The position numbers and the translations under genes were made by a program. The notes beneath the pieces were generated by a model. That model worked only from the letters and a program-made list of their open reading frames with translations. It was not told where the DNA came from and did not search any database. A stretch of DNA of 64,000 nucleotides from Fennellomyces sp. T-0311 (taxonomy: Eukaryota; Mucoromycota; Mucoromycetes; Mucorales; Lichtheimiaceae): contig JALLLT010000019.1 of the NCBI GenBank assembly GCA_025266875.1, forward strand, positions 248,001 to 312,000, given 5' to 3'. This document shows positions 24,361 through 36,027 of the stretch, piece after piece. Positions within the stretch are counted from its first letter, which is position 1; every line of letters begins with the position of its first letter.

Positions 24361-25352
24361 TTTTTTTTGTAGATATTCGTTTATTCAGAGCGCCCAAATA
24401 AGAGGGCACATTGGTGATACAATACTAACAACTATAAGCTAAGTTCGGATTCTATCCGCTTGACTTGGCCGATGACTTTGGCGACGACGCCATTTGGCCA
24501 AAAGGTGCTATTGTCGAAAAAGTAACGCCAGTGTGCTTGCCATATCGCGAGGAAGGTGCGTTCCATGACCATCTCGAAAGAGACGCCTTGAATGCCGGAG
24601 ACTTGTAATTTGTTGGTGGGGTTGATCCAGAAGTGCGCATATGAAAGCAAAGAGGGTTGTTCCAGAAAACGTCCGGCCATCGTACGCCAAGTCGTTTGTT
24701 TTACCGGGCAATCCCACACAAAATGTCTATCCGTTTCCACTTCGCCACTGATTGGGCACCGACGGTCCAGAGCAAACTGAATATTGAGTCTTTGTAGTCT
24801 TGATCGCGTAGGGAGTTTGCGATGATAAGCCCGCCACAAAATAGTGTGGGCATGGTGAGGGAAGTTTGCACTCCAGAAAGCAGACAAAACTGATTTATGT
24901 GCTCGTGGGTACTCTTGTGGAAGTGTGATGAAAGGGGGACGGTTGCTGGATCGGAGAGTAGGCTTGAGTAGTAGATTTGAGCGGAAAATAAAGCAAGAAC
25001 CTGGCGAGAACGGACTGCCGTGCATTTCAAAAAATGTTCATAGTGGAGTAATGATGGTGCATGTGCCTTCGGTCAGCCTTGCGAGAAACTTGGTTGTCAG
25101 GCGGTCCTTGGACGAGCGTAAACCTGGTTGCCGGTGCCAGAAGCATTCTAAAGCCGTATTGTAGTAAAGCGCATCTTTGGCTAAGATCGTATGCCAAGGT
25201 ATGTATCTTCCAGAAGGGTCGGTGCGTGGCAGATCGGGACATATAACTCGGATTGGTAATTCGTAGATGATCCCCGGATCAAGATTCCCAAAGTTGGGTT
25301 GTAGGCCAAGTTTGTCTGCTGTGGCAAACAGGTTCTTGAACGAGGACATGCC
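24361..25352 (-). mobile_element. 5'-truncated LINE (non-LTR retrotransposon) insertion
   Basis: The insertion is flanked by a 13-bp direct repeat, TTGTGTCACCAGG, at 24348-24360 and 25353-25365. The inverted partner at 52.4 kb keeps the uninterrupted site with a single copy of this sequence. A T8 run at 24361-24368 is the poly(A) tail of a minus-strand element. Only the 3' end of the element is present, as expected from target-primed reverse transcription that stopped early. Confidence 0.9.
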
Positions 25353-25361
25353 TTGTGTCAC
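24432..25361 (-). pseudogene. LINE ORF2 C-terminal remnant (zf-RVT region)
   Basis: There are two minus-strand frames. The first (25361-25038) starts mid-protein with SSFKNLFATADKLGLQPNFG. The second (25025-24432, 197 residues) contains ILWRAYHRKLPTRSRLQRL and, further on, CPISGEVETDRHFVWDCP, the C-x-H-x-C arrangement of the zinc-binding zf-RVT domain found after LINE reverse transcriptases. The frame breaks near 25030 and the reverse-transcriptase and endonuclease domains are absent, so the copy is dead. The frame start overlaps the target duplication and is not a real start codon. Confidence 0.85.
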
Positions 25362-25913
25362 CAGGTACCTGCATCAGCGCCAAAATACGCCGCAATGATT
25401 GGACCAGCTCGGTGACAAATTTTTCGACCGGGGTTGCTAGGCAACAAGCGGTTTTCCTTTCCAACAAAATGTTTTTCTTTGGGACGCACCGTTTCCTTTG
25501 CAACAAACCTCTTTCCATGCAACAGTAGCCGTTTGTTTGAACGCACAACCCATGGGGACGATACTGCCACAAATACTTTACTCTGATTGAGGCCGCACGT
25601 GCTCATCCGCACCATCAGCGCCATCTTGCCCCAATGCTTACGTATGTATTTTTCCGTGCGCCAGATGGCTTTCATTTTGTTGACCTGGTTGCTGACAGGA
25701 AGTTTATTTATCTTTAGAATACAAATGTCGAACAAGAACACCCTTTCCTGAGGTGGCTTGAAGTGCTGTCTGGCAGATGAATAAAATGCATGCACCATGG
25801 CCAAAAATGACCCAAATGACACTCTTCTTTTTCTGGACCATACGTGGACGCTTGTCGTATTGCGTAAAGGTAAAGCATTCGTCACGGAAAAAGAATTAAC
25901 AAGAATTCTAGAT

Positions 25914-26040
25914 AAAAAAAAGTTGCCCACCACCACCCTCCTGCTACCCCCACAGGAGCCAGTCGGTCATTGGCTCAGATTCGAACACGCGCCCCACTGG
26001 GTAGTAGTGCGGCGCGCTGCCATCTGAGCTATAACCGACC
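25914..26040 (-). ncRNA. tRNA-like Pol III transcription unit, copy A
   Basis: The sequence on the minus strand is the same as at 51721-51849 except for one visible loop change (CCCAGTGG versus CCCGGTGG) and a T8 instead of a T10 end. It has an A-box TAGCTCAGATGG, a B-box-like GTTCGAATC, a 7-bp acceptor-like stem, and a terminator-like T run (A8 on the plus strand at 25914-25921). See copy B for the folding argument. It is not a normal tRNA because the T stem does not pair. Confidence 0.55.
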
Positions 26041-26950
26041 CTTTTCGCTAGGACTGGTTTTCAAAATTGATACCGTGCTGAAAATACGCGAAAAAATGGT
26101 TTTATGACCAAGATCGCTGCTCCATTAGCCAATCTGCGACTGGAATTAGCATAATGACGACTCTGAGAACGTTCCTGCAAAAGTTGGAGGTGGGTTATAC
26201 ACCAGAAAAATGAATAACAGGTGAGTGTAGTTTAGCAGTAAAAATAACTAATAAAAAAAGCTGGTTTATTTGAAAACTATGGCAATGGGCTGGTTTGGGA
26301 AGTGGAAGAAACGCGGGATTCATGGTGTACGAGACAAATGCGAAGCATCTGGAATGGACACGAAAAAAAAGGACACAATCAGCTACGATTTCAATACAAT
26401 CAGGATGATAATGTGCGAGATCAACGAATGAACCTGACACTTGCTGAAAACGTTGAACGCCGGCGCAGAGAATACTACAGTGGTTGGAAAACGCGGGCTA
26501 CATGGTATGGCTAGGAACGAGACCTTGGCTATGCTTTTTTGTATGAATGCGCTGTGTGTTATACAGTGCTGCCAGCGCGTTAGAGGCACAGGATATTTTG
26601 TACTTCATGGACATGGTGCATAGAATCGAGTCTGGTAGCCCATAGGTAAATCCCACGTCGACTGTGTCATCCAACCTCTTTCGAGCATTTAGTGGTGGTG
26701 TAGGCACCGCGTGTCATTCAGTAAAATCATCTGTGTACGCTCAGCATCGTATTGCTGAATTCTATTACATAGTCAAGAATACATTTCTTAGTATCGCTGG
26801 CGCTTATGCTATGTACTTGTAGCACTGTTAAGTGTCCCTTACACTCCAAACATCTAATGGGTATTCGCTTCGGTTATGAGATATATGTATATGCTTTACC
26901 TGTTTTTGCCTATGATACCCTATGAGCTGGTAGTGGATGTTTTATGAAAT

Positions 26951-28145
26951 TGAGCATGCTAAATCAAGGCTCCGATGTAGTTATCAATAATGAAATTGCG
27001 CGTGTGAATCGTGGAGCACCATTAGATCGTTCATTTTGTTGCGCACGAACGTGAAAGAATTGATTTCGGTCTATGGATTGATAGTGTGGTTATGGTAGCG
27101 AGAAATATGCAAGAGCCTTTATGGATGACAAACAGGAAGACGGAAGTATGTACAGCATAAAGTTGGGTTTTATTGAATGACGTTTTTTAGTGAATGCTCT
27201 CTGATCTCAGATTTCCGCTCTCGTCTCTTCCGTTTAAAGGATTAGAAATGAAAAACCTGCACAGCAGCAAGGGAAAGGAGGGAGACAGAAGAAAAAGATA
27301 GAAGGTCGAAGAAAAAGCTGAATAAGAATCAATAGAGAACTTGTTAGTAAGAGATACAAAGTGAAGTCGGAAGGAAGCGGTACATTTCCGTTACAATTAC
27401 TACAAGTTCTGAAAAAATCTTCCTTCTTTTAAGCATTTGCCTTTTTTTTTTGGGGGGGGGGGTGGAGGAAAGGGGAAGCAAGGTGCGACGTGGATTGCGG
27501 TGCCTCTGGGGTCAGAGGGTCGATCCATTCGATGAGTGCTTTGCCATGTTGATCCGGAGGTGTTGTTCTCTGGCTTCGCTTCGGATTGCAACGTTGGTCA
27601 AGCGCTTCAAGTAGTGTGCAGAGTCTTGGCCAGAAATTCTTCCCATACTGTAATCACGCATTGATTTGGAGCGAGGTGGTGATTCTGGTAAGCGGTTGAG
27701 AATGTGTGATATAGGGTAGTGGTGTATTGGATTTTGTAAATATTGATGCACGTATATCTCCCAGAAATCTATATAGAGCTTCATGTGCATTGACACGAGC
27801 GGCTACGTCGGTGAAGAAGGTTTCGAGAAGAGCTCCCAATGAAAGGCACTAAGTTTTGCACATTCAGGATAATCATTGAACACTAAGACTCATATCGAAG
27901 CTTTCACTTGACGGTATTTTCTTCACCGCAACCATACTTCAGCGAACACGGGACTCAAGATCGCTAAAAATCAGAAAATGCTATTTTGTAGTGTGTTCTG
28001 ATGGTGGTCTCAAGTACGCAAATATCATGAGCGTGAGCATGTGCTTTTCTACGGTTTTTTGGACTATCGGCTCCGATAAAAGGTTCTCACGGATCTGATG
28101 GCAAATCTTAACTCAATCGTTGCCGAATGAAATAACAGCAAGGAA
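26951..28145. other. Spacer upstream of the Zn2Cys6 gene
   Basis: No gene is firmly supported. A T10G10 homopolymer junction lies at about 27441-27461. Minus-strand frames at 27512-27839 (for example FTDVAARVNAHEALYRFLGD) have protein-like composition but no Met start, and stops break them. They may be a gene remnant. Confidence 0.35.
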
Positions 28146-30293
28146 ATGAGCCAGAAGAAAGTTCGCTGCCATGGTAACAGATTACCTTTTATAAAAAAGG
28201 CGTTCCTAACATTTTACCATTTAGCCTGTCGAAAACGCCAAAGGGGGTGTTTCTGGGAAAGCCAAGATGCACAAGCTTGCCAACGCTGCACACAACTAAA
28301 AATCGATTGCATTCCGTTCAACGAAGATCACAATGACGACAGCGATCTTTTACCCATGGAATTTAACGACAAGGAAGTGGAATATTGGCGGAACGAGATC
28401 ACGGGCCTTGACGAAGAGATGCGACAACTCGAGATTGTGATAAAGACGACTTCCAGCAAAGTGGCATTATCTCAAAAGCAGTTGGAGTGGGACTTGACCA
28501 TCGAAAATGGACTGTTGAAGCTGCATACCGATATCCAAAGTATTCAAGAGCTACTGTTGTACAGTCAAGCATTCATCAAACATATTGTGCCGCTGCAAGG
28601 GTTATTCAAAAAAGAAACCATTCGGTTCGAGAGCATGTCATTTCATATCATCACATCCACCTTTCGCTTATTACTTGCTTCTTGTGAACAGCACATAACG
28701 GTAAATCGCGCCATCCATCGCCCTCTGCATTTTTTCTCGCTGCAGCATGCGCATCACCAATCCATCATCAATCATCTCGTCCAGATATACGTTAACCGAA
28801 AAAACTCGAGACGCCTTTTTGTTCACATACCAACATTCCTCCAGCATTATCAAAGCCTCGATGATCCTCTCGAATGTCCGATTACACTGGCAATATGTGT
28901 CCATACCATCTGTACAACGCGCCACGCGGTAACGAACTCGGCTATCGAGCGGCGTGAAATGGCCGACTTTTTTTACGACAAGTGCACTGACATTTTGTTT
29001 GAAATGTTTGATGATCCTACCAAAAAACTCGAAACTCTCTTTACGATCAACCTTTTGCAGCATTATATCATATTTGTCCTCTTGCGTGTGACCGAAGCGC
29101 GACGGCTGGCGACCATCGCGTACACACTCTGCAAGGATTTGGAACCCAATCTTCGTCATGGGAAACACCCAGGATTGCCATGGTCACCGGAAGTCCTGCG
29201 CGTACTATTCCAGCGTCACAATTTTTATGCGGAAAGCACGCTCACCCTTCTAGATTTCATGATTGATGAAAACAAAAGCAAGTCCCTCGTTTCGATTGAA
29301 TACCTGGATACCATTTCCGATGAAGATGATACGACTCGAGAATTTATCGACATGCATAATCATTTGCTGCAGTTGTGCAGCAGTCCGTACATGGCGGCAT
29401 TGACAAGAGTAAGTGTAGTTAATATTTAAAAACGACGGATGGAATGACCGGTTTTTTTTTCTATAGTCATCGAAGGTAATGGCTGGGGACGATGACAAAC
29501 AGTGGGATTACGAATGTCGGTTAGAGGCAATCTTGCGTCTGGATAGTGCTATTCGGGATTGGTGGAATGAGCTTCCGTCAAATTTACGCTTGTGTGATGA
29601 GCTATATCCGGAACATGCCGTGGAGATGATCGACAAGAACAACAGTGTGGCTAAAGCAGTGATATTTTGCTTTGTACATTCGATCCTCTTAAAAGTGTAC
29701 ATTTGTGTACTAAATCTTCCAGCAACAACATTACTATGCACCGATGAACAAAAAAAGCTTTTTGAAGATCATACAAAGTTTGGAGCCAATTCACGTTCAT
29801 GTGAATTAGTGCTTCGAACAGTAACACGCATGTTCCGCATACAGGAAGATATGCGACCACGTAAGTTTTCTTATGCGCGGGTCAGCCTGATGAATTAGTT
29901 ATTTACTTTATCCCAGTGACAATTGAGTTTGTAACGCGGGCGGTATACTCGTTGATCAGCGTTACGTTTTGTCCAAGCGTCCAGTTTCCGAACAACATTC
30001 AGCAAAAGTTTAGCGAGTGTTTCGATGCCATCCGATCCATATTCCCAGCCGACAACATTATCCCTCCATCCTTATCACCGCTCAATTCTTTCATCACCAC
30101 ACATGACCCCGGGGACGTGGGCATATACAAATGTTATCCTCTGCCCGGATGCGCGCTGGTCGCGGATATCCTAAGTGCATGTCAGACTTATTTGAACACG
30201 CATTTTGCTCAGGGACCTGGTGATACACTGTCCTATCTTTTGGGCACATTCACATACTCAGCACTGTACGGGAATTTCTGTTTTATGGAATAA
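28146..30293 (+). CDS. Zn2Cys6 fungal-type transcription factor
   Basis: This is a nuclear DNA-binding regulator; its targets are unknown. The exons are 28146-28173, 28225-29408, 29467-29860 and 29917-30293, giving about 660 residues. After splicing, the N-terminus reads CHACRKRQRGC then CQRCTQLKIDC, an exact C-x2-C-x6-C ... C-x2-C-x6-C binuclear zinc cluster. A short acidic linker and a possible coiled coil (EEMRQLEIVIKTT) follow, then a long helical region typical of the fungal transcription-factor middle homology region (LDSAIRDWWNELPSNLR). The first intron (28174-28224, 51 bp, branch CCTAAC) lies between the first and second Cys and is a multiple of three with no stop, so retention would keep the frame but break the zinc cluster. 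The start is chosen because the only upstream exon that completes the cluster begins there. Confidence 0.85.
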
Positions 30294-30347
30294 CTCCATT
30301 GTATATACAATTGAATAACAGTACTTTTATTAAAATGGCAAGTAATA

Positions 30348-32420
30348 TTAGATATCTTCAATGACTACATTCGGAATCTGGTTCCTGAGCAGCTTTCGAG
30401 CCTTTAGACTCAATCCAGTCTTGCAAGCGATGTAAACGTGACGCAGGGTCCTACTGGCCATAATATTTTGGGCAGCGTCATCGGTAAATACCATTGTTTT
30501 CATTGTTAGCTGCGAAAGATGTGGTAGATCGCCAAGTAGTCGGGTAAATTCATTAACACAAGATTCCGTTCCTCCTTCAGTCGTGTTCTCCAAGGTGAGT
30601 TTTTCCAGACTTTGGATACGAGCTGCATCCATCACGACATTTACTGGACTTCCATGACAATTGAGTATTCTCAGATCATTCAGCAGACAACTTGACCCCA
30701 TGGATGAATATTTTTTCAGTAGCCGTGATAACCCAGGGCCGTGCACATTGAACCGTTTTAACTGTAAGCAGGAGAGTCTGCTGGACTCCATCGCAACCTG
30801 TAATATATCCTCCGCCGATCCTTCCGCACATTTGTCCAGCTTTAAAGTGGTAAGGTTTGGGTATGCCCGTAACATCGCGGGAATATTGTTCTTGATTGCC
30901 GATCCATTGATACTGACTGTCAATGATTTCATGCTTTTCAGGATGCCGCGTGATAAAGGTAGCCAGCCTTCGTGCATATCACCATGTTCTGTGTACACGT
31001 GTATTTCTTCAAGCGTATCCCGACTTTTTTCCAGACGTGCTCGCAGTGGCTCTACAGTGCGGACTCCGGACAGGATCAACGCACGCAGTCCATCTTGTCC
31101 TGGTTTGACTTTTGATACCGCATTCTCAAATAAATCGTGCACCACTTCGAGGTCATACAGTATGTTGGGAGCAACGGCAAGTACCACCAATTTGGGGCAA
31201 TGGCCGTCGATTGCTTCCAGTGTATCCGGTGAGCAATTCATCAATTTCAAGATCTGCAGATCCGGAGAGCAGCGGAACAGGTGCTGCAGGCTTGTGGCGG
31301 TCATGCTATTCTCGTAAACATGTATATCGATCTTGGTCAGCTTGGTGGTTTGCGTCCAGAACAGTTCATCCGTCCATCGCAAAACCGTGTAAGACACACA
31401 TTCAATCGCCTTGAGATTGCGACATATGGAGAGAATGCATTCTAGCGATATGGTGGTATATCCAGTGCCGGAGATTGCAAAGCTGGACAGTGTCTCCGCT
31501 ACATGAGGTAGTGCTCGGTAAACATTATCCATGAATCCGGTATCCGAACCACTTTGCACTAATCCATATTGTGAACAACTCCATATGAAGCAACTCGTAC
31601 CTGCAATGCCTTACCAGAGTCATGCACTCGTAAGGATCGCAAATGAGGAAACTTGTCAGCTTCAATGAGACCCAAATACTTGTCATTCATCCTGGGGAAC
31701 CGACCAAACAGGGTCAAATGTTCGTTATGTTGAGCCACCAACGGCAGGATGGATCCAGAAGGCGACGGAAGGATCTGACCAAGCACCAACTTCCTGTCAA
31801 CCATCAGATGTCGCCATGGGTCCGGACACTCCAGGAGCTTGCTACGCCATGTATGACTGACCACCAAGGATTCGCACAAGGAGTCGATATTTAGATGGGT
31901 AACGATGGCGCAGAAAATGTCGTATGGGCTGTCGGCAAGGATGTCAAAGCGAATCTGCAGTCGTTCTTTCGCCCATTTTCTGTGTTGCTCAAGTAACGAG
32001 TAATGTGGATCGGTGGGTGAGACTTCGTGGATGCCTTTTTCCACCACTATCAAAGCCTGTTTTGCGTTTGCTCGGACTGACCACAATGCACTGGCATAAA
32101 GGTATCCCGAAGAGTTGTGTGGTTCGCAATGCATAAGGGCCTGTGCGTCTTGGAACGCGGATGTCAAGTTGATTTTTCGTGCCCAAGGCAACGCGTGAAT
32201 GTCAAGCATGGCGGTACTTGTTGTCAAATCCCGGATAATATTGCACGATCGACCGATTGCCAAGTGGTACTTTTCCTTATTTGACACGGCTGCTGGCCGA
32301 CCATCCAGTGAATTAGCATCATAGCTCCAACTTTTTCTACTGGGATGGCTCTTGGTTGGGAGTACCTTGATCGTTTTGTTGCTCCATTGCAAGCCCAACA
32401 GGGTCACGTACTGATGTCAT
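30348..32420 (-). CDS. F-box/LRR protein with TPR-like N-terminus (paralogue 1)
   Basis: This is a probable substrate-recognition subunit of an SCF ubiquitin ligase, by family. A TPR-like stretch (AFQDAQALMHCEP, then LYASALWSVRANAKQALIVV) precedes an F-box (LADSPYDIFCAIVTHLNIDS ... PDPWRHLMVD), and the C-terminal 400 residues are LRRs (FRCSPDLQILKLMNC, YPNLTTLKLDKC, IQSLEKLTLENT). The intron at 31559-31614 (GTAAGGCATT...GGATTAG) restores the frame between RVHDS and QSGSDTG. The 5' end is uncertain. The frame runs open from 32407 with no ATG, so a small first exon starting at 32420 (ATG ACA TCA) followed by an intron ending near 32363 or 32351 is proposed. It lies in tandem, same strand, with the next gene. 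Confidence 0.75.
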
Positions 32421-32743
32421 TATAGTAAAAGGAAGGAAGAGTTGCTGTCGGTTCCGCCCGCCGGAATAAGCTTATTGAATTTCCGAATAGACAACTTTGT
32501 TGACGTTGAGAACTCCTAGCTTTAGACTCGTTCCCAAACTTTGGCTTTGCGAGAAGGAACATTGTACAGGTGTTACTTTGTCACCTGCTGATCAAAATAA
32601 AACCGATCTGCGGCAGCACTATTGGTCACCCGTTTGCTTTATTACTGTTTTCTCACTGGAACGTGCACAACACACGGAGTAAAGTCGCAAAATAAAGCAC
32701 GACGAGAACGCTCAATGCATTGGTAAGCCGATGCCATATTAGG

Positions 32744-34468
32744 TCATTGTCCTACTTCAATCTGCTGGATGTGCCCCCGCAGAAGTGTGGAGCCTTCTGC
32801 CGAAAATCCATGGACTTGCTTCAATAGCAACCTTGAAAGATTTTTACACCGTGCAATATTCCGGGCATCCGGATCCGAAAGCTTCATTTGACCAAGTTTA
32901 AGTGTCGATAGTCCGGTTAGCTCCATGCAAAGCAATCGTGTGAATTCCGCCGTATCCTCTGCGGTTAGCAAGAAATCGGGGCCAAAGAGTTCCAGTACTT
33001 CCAGGCTCTTGATGCGTGCCACATCATGCATGGTAGTCCCCGTCAACCCTTGGCATTGGATGATACCCAGCTCCTGCAACGAACATTGGTTTGCACAGTG
33101 CTCTAACAGCTGCGAGAACATTCGATGGCGGATATCAAAATAGCATAGTCGGAGACAGGACAGTTTGACCAACTTGGTTATTGCATGGAAAATGGGCGCT
33201 GTTACTGATACTTGGGGATCCAGTGCTTTGTTTTGCAATACTAGTCTCTCCAGAGAAGGGCAATGTACCAGTACAGAGGGGAGCTGATCGCGTAAGAATG
33301 AATTAGAGCTTCGGTGGCAGTCGATATGCAAGTACGTCAATGCTGGCAGCACAAACGCAGAGAGCGGGTGCCAGTCCATGAAAGCGCCTTCAATCGGTGT
33401 AAGACAAATGCTGTTTATCGAATGGGTGCTTTGCTGAAGACGTGGAAAAAATGATTGCAATGACCGGACGCCATCAAGCACTAAATGCTCTAGTTTACCG
33501 GGAATGCTGTTTTTTGATAGTACTGTACGTCCAACTTCTTGGCTGAATCGATTGATCTTTCCTTGACTCATTGAAACTGTTATTAACTCAGGACAACAAT
33601 CGGCAAGTACTGGAAGGATATCCTCATCATTAGGAATGCTCATGTGCAAGTGCTGGAGCTTGGGTGAATATCGGAAAAGTGGTTTGAGATTGCAGAGCGT
33701 TGAAATGCGTACTGTCTGATGTAGTTCGATACGATTCAGCAATGTTGTATGTGATAGATGAAGCGGTCGACAGGAACAGTCCGTTATTTCATTAACATCA
33801 AGGGAAATACTGGTCAGGTTCCGACAGATCGACAAAAGACGGCCCAATGAGATTGCTACTGTAAAATAGTTGTAAGTGTATTTCCATTGGATTTGCAAGT
33901 CGGCCAAGGTCGGTGCAACATAAGGTAACGCATCGTAGAGCTCATTTGCTAAATTCATATCATATCGGTTGGCTATACGTACAGGCAAAATTTAGTACCA
34001 TTCATTAGATATGGCTGAATTCAGTACTAGTTTACCTGGCAGATGGAACGAAAGTGATCGAAGACTACTGAAACCGCCTGCTCCGAGCAGACTAATGCAT
34101 TTCATTATCCCTCGTGATTCATCCCGAACAGTCAACTTCCTGACATGCTGCGACACTGATCGCAACAATACTCCTGTCTGAGCCTCCATCGAGTGCTGCA
34201 TATCCATAACGTGCCAGAACAGAGGAGAATACAATAGTCGGATTCGCCAAGCGTTGCAAACGTTTGTGCATTGGGTTATGGTGTTCAGTGGGAGATATCT
34301 GATTATACAGCATAGGATTTCTAGTGGACTTTGCGAGATAAAATCGATCGGTGATTTTTTTTCCAAGTCCTCGGAAAGATCAGAGTATTGTCGTAATTGT
34401 GGGTCAATCGCCATTGACCTAGTACTGGACATTACTGAAACCCCATTTACTGTTTTCATGTTGGTCAT
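32744..34468 (-). CDS. F-box/LRR protein (paralogue 2)
   Basis: This is a probable SCF substrate receptor, by family. The exons are 34468-34036 and 33972-32744, giving about 553 residues, with the intron (GTAAACTAG...CGTATAG) joining SFHLP to ANRYDMNL. The N-terminal exon has a short Ser-rich start and then an F-box (ISQSPLEILCCIIRYLPLNT ... SPLFWHVMDM), but unlike its neighbour it lacks the TPR-like stretch. The second exon is LRR throughout (LADLQIQWKY, CPSLERLVLQNKAL, LSTLKLGQMKLSDPDARNIA). The C-terminal half aligns in layout with paralogue 1 (DPDARNIARCKNL compared with DDAAQNIMASRTL), so the pair looks like a diverged tandem duplication. The ligand is unknown. Confidence 0.8.
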
Positions 34469-35859
34469 TGGTTAATGTTGTAATCTTGAAGCAAAAGAAA
34501 AGGTAAGAAACTCTCCTGAAAACATCAGATGCCGTCCTTACCAATGGCTTTGATCCATGTGCATATTTGTTTGCATCCCTTACTCCTTTTACGGCCACCC
34601 CTAAAAAACTCCAGTGTCAGTCGTACTTTGGATCTACGGCTGTTTAGATATCTCGGGAACAGCTATCACCTGCTTTATTAAATGCTTAGTCTTGTGAACA
34701 CTGCATGATGGCCTCAGCGTGGGAAGGTACGCACGGCTTAGTTATGTGGATAGTGCCATAATGAAAAGCATCCCCGTATATTTCAAGAATTGAACTTATT
34801 ATCGGTCATAAAATCGTTGTTCTGGTAGGTATAGTGTACAATGATCGCTTTACATCCAACAGATCTGCACGTAAAGAGATTCAATATGTAGTACAAGCGA
34901 GATCAAAGCAACAACAGTATTTACGTAACAATTTCTCATATTGTGCAGCACTATGAACGTATACATTTGAAAGACTGCAGGTGACGACCAACGTAAGCAA
35001 TGCGCCATTGCTCTGTACTGATGCGTATATCACCATACAATTTTTACATACCTCAGCATATCATGTTACATACGCTCTGATTATATATCATATTCGCCGT
35101 TTATATTATTAGTAATTCAACAACTGTACGTTCACCGACAATTATCTATTGGAATATTCTCCAGCTCTGTACATCACAGAGACTCTCACCAGGGCTTAGA
35201 CATCAAGAAGGACCACTCATATTAGCTCAATCTCCGCCTTTCGCGACAAGGCAGGGCGGTCATGAGAAATCTCGGTGATAGGATGAATATGGCTATAATA
35301 GAAAATTACTTGTCTCACTCTGTCGCGATCACCAACAACATAATTTTTATGACAATGCCACTGATATATTGAGATTCCCCACTCTTCAAAATTCAAATCA
35401 TCACATCGCCGCCTGTACATAAATACCATTAGCGAAAGAGCAACATGTAGCATTACCATGTGACTAGTTTCTATCCCACAAAGGTTCGTAGATATCAATC
35501 GCGTCTCGATATATCGTAAGTCGTGTAGTTCTGGTTATCGTAAATTTTTTCCCATAGCATATTCGACTTTAGATTCTACAGTCCATGTCGTCAGTTGGCA
35601 TAGTCGGTATGCCAAAAAGAATAATCCTTTATGGCTTTCGCTTGTGATACCGTATTACTCATCTATGTCTTTCGAGCGATCTTCAGCCTGTCTGCTCGAT
35701 GAAACGAAGTGTCTGCTGGTGACATCACCTGCTAATTTTATGCTGTTTTTATGACTTTGGGCCATTATTATGACTACGTCGTCAATTCTGAAATTCCCTA
35801 CTATATAAATAATCGAGCTTTAGTTCATTTTCAACCTCATCTAAAGCTTTTCTCACATC
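34469..35859. other. AT-rich spacer with a promoter near its right end
   Basis: No gene is recognised up to 35.8 kb. A TATATAAATAATCG TATA box at about 35803 lies some 55 bp upstream of the small secreted-peptide ORF, followed by a pyrimidine-rich leader. Confidence 0.45.
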
Positions 35860-36027
35860 ATGCGTTTCTCGGTTACTCTTCTGGCTCTTCTGGCTCTTGC
35901 TTTTTTTCCGCCTGTCTCCATCGCTGACACTCGTTTTGGCGCTTGCACCGAAAGTGATCTGTTAGCTGGATGCAAAAATATTGCGCCTACACCTCCGACG
36001 TGGGCATTACCCCTGTGCAACTGCTAA
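35860..36027 (+). CDS. Small secreted cysteine-rich peptide, probably frame-broken
   Basis: This is a 55-residue ORF that starts MRFSVTLLALLALAFF, a textbook signal peptide with probable cleavage after SIA. The mature part contains four cysteines and ends CNC. It has its own TATA box and leader. In the next frame, immediately after an A5 run at about 35974-35978, the downstream sequence also reads as cysteine-rich and stays open past the present stop to about 36060. This suggests that one base has been lost in the A run and that the original peptide was longer with more cysteines. That could be a real pseudogenisation or a sequence error. The family is not recognised. Such peptides in fungi include antimicrobial, hydrophobin-like and effector-like proteins. 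Confidence 0.5.
   Translation: MRFSVTLLALLALAFFPPVSIADTRFGACTESDLLAGCKNIAPTPPTWALPLCNC

Larger units (their letters stand above)
24330..26950. repeat. Inverted dispersed repeat, copy A (interrupted by a LINE)
   Basis: This region matches 50828-52435 in opposite orientation. From about 25366 to 26724 the two copies are almost identical by eye. Beyond 26724 the match continues to about 26950 but drops to roughly three-quarters identity. Left of 25366 the match resumes at 24330-24360, because a 992-bp LINE fragment interrupts copy A. The repeat contains a tRNA-like Pol III unit on the minus strand (25914-26040). ORFs of up to about 80 residues are present but none is recognised. It could be a non-autonomous element or a segmental duplication. 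Confidence 0.85.

Noticed and set aside
24432..25025. Host zinc-binding protein
   Set aside because: It sits inside a poly(A)-tailed insertion with target duplication and has the post-RT zinc motif of LINEs.
26302..26514. 70-codon ORF repeated at 51247-51459 as a conserved gene
   Set aside because: Its conservation is explained by the recent inverted duplication; the other frames over the same DNA are equally conserved.
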